Shown here piece after piece: positions 61,266 to 64,000 of a stretch of 64,000 bases of DNA (position 1 is the stretch's first letter; the number at the start of each line of letters is the position of its first letter). Below the pieces are notes generated by a model. That model was not told the DNA's origin. It made no database searches and worked only from the letters and a program-made list of their open reading frames with translations. The stretch comes from Struthio camelus (taxonomy: Eukaryota; Chordata; Aves; Struthioniformes; Struthionidae). The stretch lies in NCBI RefSeq assembly GCF_040807025.1, contig NC_090956.1, positions 2,716,517 to 2,780,516 of the forward strand, read 5' to 3'. Made by a program: the position numbers and the translations under genes.

Positions 61266-62639
61266 CGCCACGTGCAGGGTTGCTTGTCTGCGAGAGCTTC
61301 CCCCGGCGCCAGATGGAGAGGTGGGTAAAGCTGGACCCAAACTGCCGAATTTCAGGCGAGAATCCAGATCTTCTCAACATTTGGGAGAAATCAGGCCTGC
61401 AAAGGAGGAGCTTGGAGCGGCGTCTGATCAGAGCAAAGGCAGGTGAGGATTTTGGAGCCAGATTTCGACCATCCCTTAAGATCTGTGCGTTCAAGCCCTG
61501 GACCAGCTGGCAGAAATCCACATCTACTTCTGGCATACAGAGAAGTTAAAAACATATCTAAAATGCTTAATATAATTCCCAGATGGGAGCAAGTTTATTT
61601 TTTTAAATGAAAATAACTTAACAAAACATCCGAGTGGTAGATGTTTGTGCGCTATTTTTGGAACGCGCACAGAAGATCCTCTGAACACCCTCCTCCAGAA
61701 AAAAAAATACTTAAGCGTCCTAAACTACTCAGAAATTCAGATCTGCTTGGGAGAAGCAGGGAACATAGAAACATGTGCGCTGGATGAGAGCAAAGGTCTG
61801 TCTAGAGCAGTTCCTTGTAGCGCCACATACAAGTATGCCGTACGGAAACAACAACAAACCCCCCCAAATCAGAGAAGCAAAGAGGGCAAGTATAAAATAG
61901 CCCTTCCCCGGTCTCTGCCAGCCTCTAGCAATCAGCACTCGCTCCAAGGCACTTGCGTTTTCCGATCGCTGTGCCTAGAAGTTGCATGTTTTCCATGAAT
62001 TTATCTAACTCTCCTTTGAACCCATTTCTGCCCCTGCCTGCAGCTGGGAGATCTGTAGCTGCTGAGCAGGGGGGGAAAAAAAAAGGTCTGTCTTTTTATC
62101 TAAGTTTGGCTTGCTGTGTGACTGCTTCATTGGGTCCTGCCCTGTAGTGTCGTGAGGCACACCAGGTGATGGTGAGGCCAGCCAGTCCCCGTTCGCCTTC
62201 CTCACACCGCTCCTGATTACGTGTGCTTGACTGACTACACCAAAAGACCTTAGTCTGTGGTAGAAAGTGTCTGCTAAAAACATTTAACATATTTCAGCTG
62301 CAAACCGAAAATATTCTGTTTTGGTAGATTTTTGTCTCTGTCTCTGACTCCATGTTGGAGCCCAATATGCTCTTGGTGCTAACGATGGTGACATTTGTGT
62401 CATCCTAGTGTAAAAAGTGGCCTTTACAATCCGTTTAGAAGTCAAGGTTTCCTGGTTTCGGAGCAGTAAATCCTGCCTTTTGAGCTGTGCCTCCAGGTGA
62501 TAAATTTCTCCCCAAAGCGAGTGATGCCTCCTCATCTGGTGTGCGTTCGGGCTGACCCAGCTGCTGCAGGAGCTGCCAGCGCTTGGGACTGGGGCGGCAG
62601 GAAGAGCCCTCCCCTCTCCCTCCTCTTCCTCCCTGCCTT

Positions 62640-62880
62640 ACCCCCGTGATACAGATTTGGAGCCTGCAATGGCTCGGACGGCATCTTTTGGATTCTCCCT
62701 TTTGCCTCCTTGCGGGGGTTTGCTTTTACTACTACTATGGGCCTGTTCCAAAATCCAGTCAACTCAAGGGAAGCCTTTCACTGGCTTTTGGATCAGACCT
62801 ACGCTCTTGGTTTAGTTTTTGCTATGACAAATTATCCATTATTTGCTGGTTCTCGTTTAACCATTAAACAGAAGCTGCGG
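62640..62880. promoter_or_regulatory. Weak candidate regulatory block
   Basis: Complex non-repetitive sequence with GACAAATTATCC, CCATTATTTGC and TTTAACCATTAAAC words. Only composition suggests function. Confidence 0.2.
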
Positions 62881-63739
62881 ATTTGGAGCTCCCAGGTCCC
62901 TTGCAGTCGAGGCCAAGGCTCCCGTGGCCATCAGGAGGCCCCGGATTTTGCTCTGGCTTCTGCCATAGCAGCAAGTTCATGAACGGTGAAAAACCGATCT
63001 GCGCTGTTATGTCACAGGTCCAATCTGCTGCATTTGGAGCCAAAGAGTCACAATATTCAGACACACTGAGATGGACTTCAGCCAAAATTTCCGCAGCCCA
63101 GCTACAACCAAGAGCTTAATACACCTCTGCGTGCAACATCTGCTCTACCTTCCTGCGAATGGTGCTCACTGTGCCTCTAATCGCTTCAAACATCACTGCT
63201 AAATAGAGGAATTAGGAAGGATTTGAGGCATCTGTTCCCTTGTGAGCTCAGCTTCGGTGCTGTCGGGGTATTTTATTAGCATGAAAAACTGACGCTTTCA
63301 CCTTGGTTTAAACCCTTTCATATTCTTGAAGAGCACAGAAAATAAAGCTATTGCTTGTCTCATTATTCTCGTGGCAGTTTTTCTTGCTTGGAGCACGTCC
63401 CATGCAGCGCGCTGCAGGTGAGCAAGCACCGGACACCTCCGGGCAGCGGCCGAGTGCAGTGCAGGCACGGGCATGTACTTTAAGATGCAGAAAAAATTTT
63501 CGCTCCTCTAACGCTGATGAGTTTTGCCGCGAACCTCACTGGAGCCTGCATCACCTTTGGAAACGGACTGTGCCTCTACCATAATAAGCCCACGAAAAGT
63601 TACTCTTCCTATAGGTGTACCATGCCATGAGAGATGTTTGAGATAAGGCCAGCGAGACCCGAGCGAGGGAGTCTCTCACCTGGGACCTGGGGCAAAACCT
63701 TCACCCCGAACTGCTGTGACACTGGCTGAGGGTGACCGG

Positions 63740-63960
63740 TTGTAACACATTTTCTCACGCTAAAAATGTGTCCTGACTGAAGTACCAATTTGCTCTATGA
63801 ATTGGACGTTTGACTTTTTTGTATAGGAATAAGCTTTCACCTACAGTGATTTCGGAAGTAACTAAGCTCTGCAATAAAAATCTTCACCATCAGGGCACCT
63901 GTCCCTCCCATTGGAAATGTAATTCAGGACCGTTTCTGTAGGTGTAAAGCTCCATAGTGG
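63740..63960. promoter_or_regulatory. Weak candidate regulatory block at right edge
   Basis: AT-rich complex sequence with ACCAATTTGCTC, GAATTGGACG and CCCATTGGAAATG words. Only composition suggests function. Confidence 0.2.
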
Positions 63961-64000
63961 CAGTTAATGCATGCATACTTCTGGGTTCCCTCATTACCAT

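Larger units (their letters stand above)
54191..64000. other. Intergenic flank downstream of SOX8
   Basis: About 9.8 kb in which I recognise no coding exon, RNA gene or intact transposon. It alternates GC-rich blocks (about 55380-56050, 57000-57450, 57650-58900, 60530-60740, 61200-61330) with AT-rich complex blocks that look regulatory (54900-55390, 56690-56830, 58890-59520, 62640-62880, 63740-63960). Open frames in it have no family similarity and no splice context. Confidence 0.65.

Noticed and set aside
1-64000. tRNA, rRNA, CRISPR arrays, bacterial-type operons, viral genes
   Set aside because: Nothing with the required structure was seen. The window reads as ordinary vertebrate nuclear DNA throughout.

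Overview
This is a vertebrate genomic window, almost certainly avian. One recognisable repeat is a decayed CR1 LINE 3' end, the LINE family typical of birds and other reptiles. The genes are split by spliceosomal introns, coding starts sit in very GC-rich CpG islands, and the gene order is the vertebrate LMF1-SOX8 pair arranged head to head. I cannot name the species from sequence alone.

Left part (1 to about 40.4 kb): the 5' half of LMF1 (lipase maturation factor 1, an ER membrane chaperone for lipoprotein, hepatic and endothelial lipase) on the minus strand. I can place exon 1 (40165-40363), exon 2 (29417-29726) and an 11-nucleotide microexon 3 (13935-13945). They join in frame to give 173 codons plus one base, ending in the family motif W-Y-S-F-G. 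The remaining exons were not found and presumably lie beyond the left edge. The introns hold AT-rich blocks that look like conserved regulatory DNA, simple repeats, one CR1 fragment, and two strong perfect inverted repeats.

Middle (40.4 to 48.5 kb): the intergenic space between the two divergent genes, about 8.5 kb between start codons. It has a CpG island with a decayed minisatellite and 14-G runs at the LMF1 end, an AT-rich middle with no convincing gene, and a second CpG island at the SOX8 end.

Right part (48.5 to 54.2 kb): complete SOX8 on the plus strand, with three coding exons (48914-49359, 50699-50937, 51888-52624) that join to a 473-residue SoxE transcription factor. It has the dimerisation region, HMG box, central and C-terminal activation regions, and a sumoylation motif. 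The 3' UTR is AT-rich with several poly(A) signals.

Far right (54.2 to 64 kb): no coding exon recognised. This flank holds candidate enhancers (notably 59160-59520, with several SOX-type sites), a GC-rich island not attached to a recognised gene (about 57.9-58.9 kb) with a perfect 34-bp tandem duplication, and several short inverted repeats.

LMF1 and SOX8 have unrelated jobs (lipase folding; neural crest, glial, gonad and otic development). A likely reason for their linkage is that the large LMF1 introns and the SOX8 flanks carry long-range SOX8 regulatory elements. That is inference, and cross-species alignment would test it.
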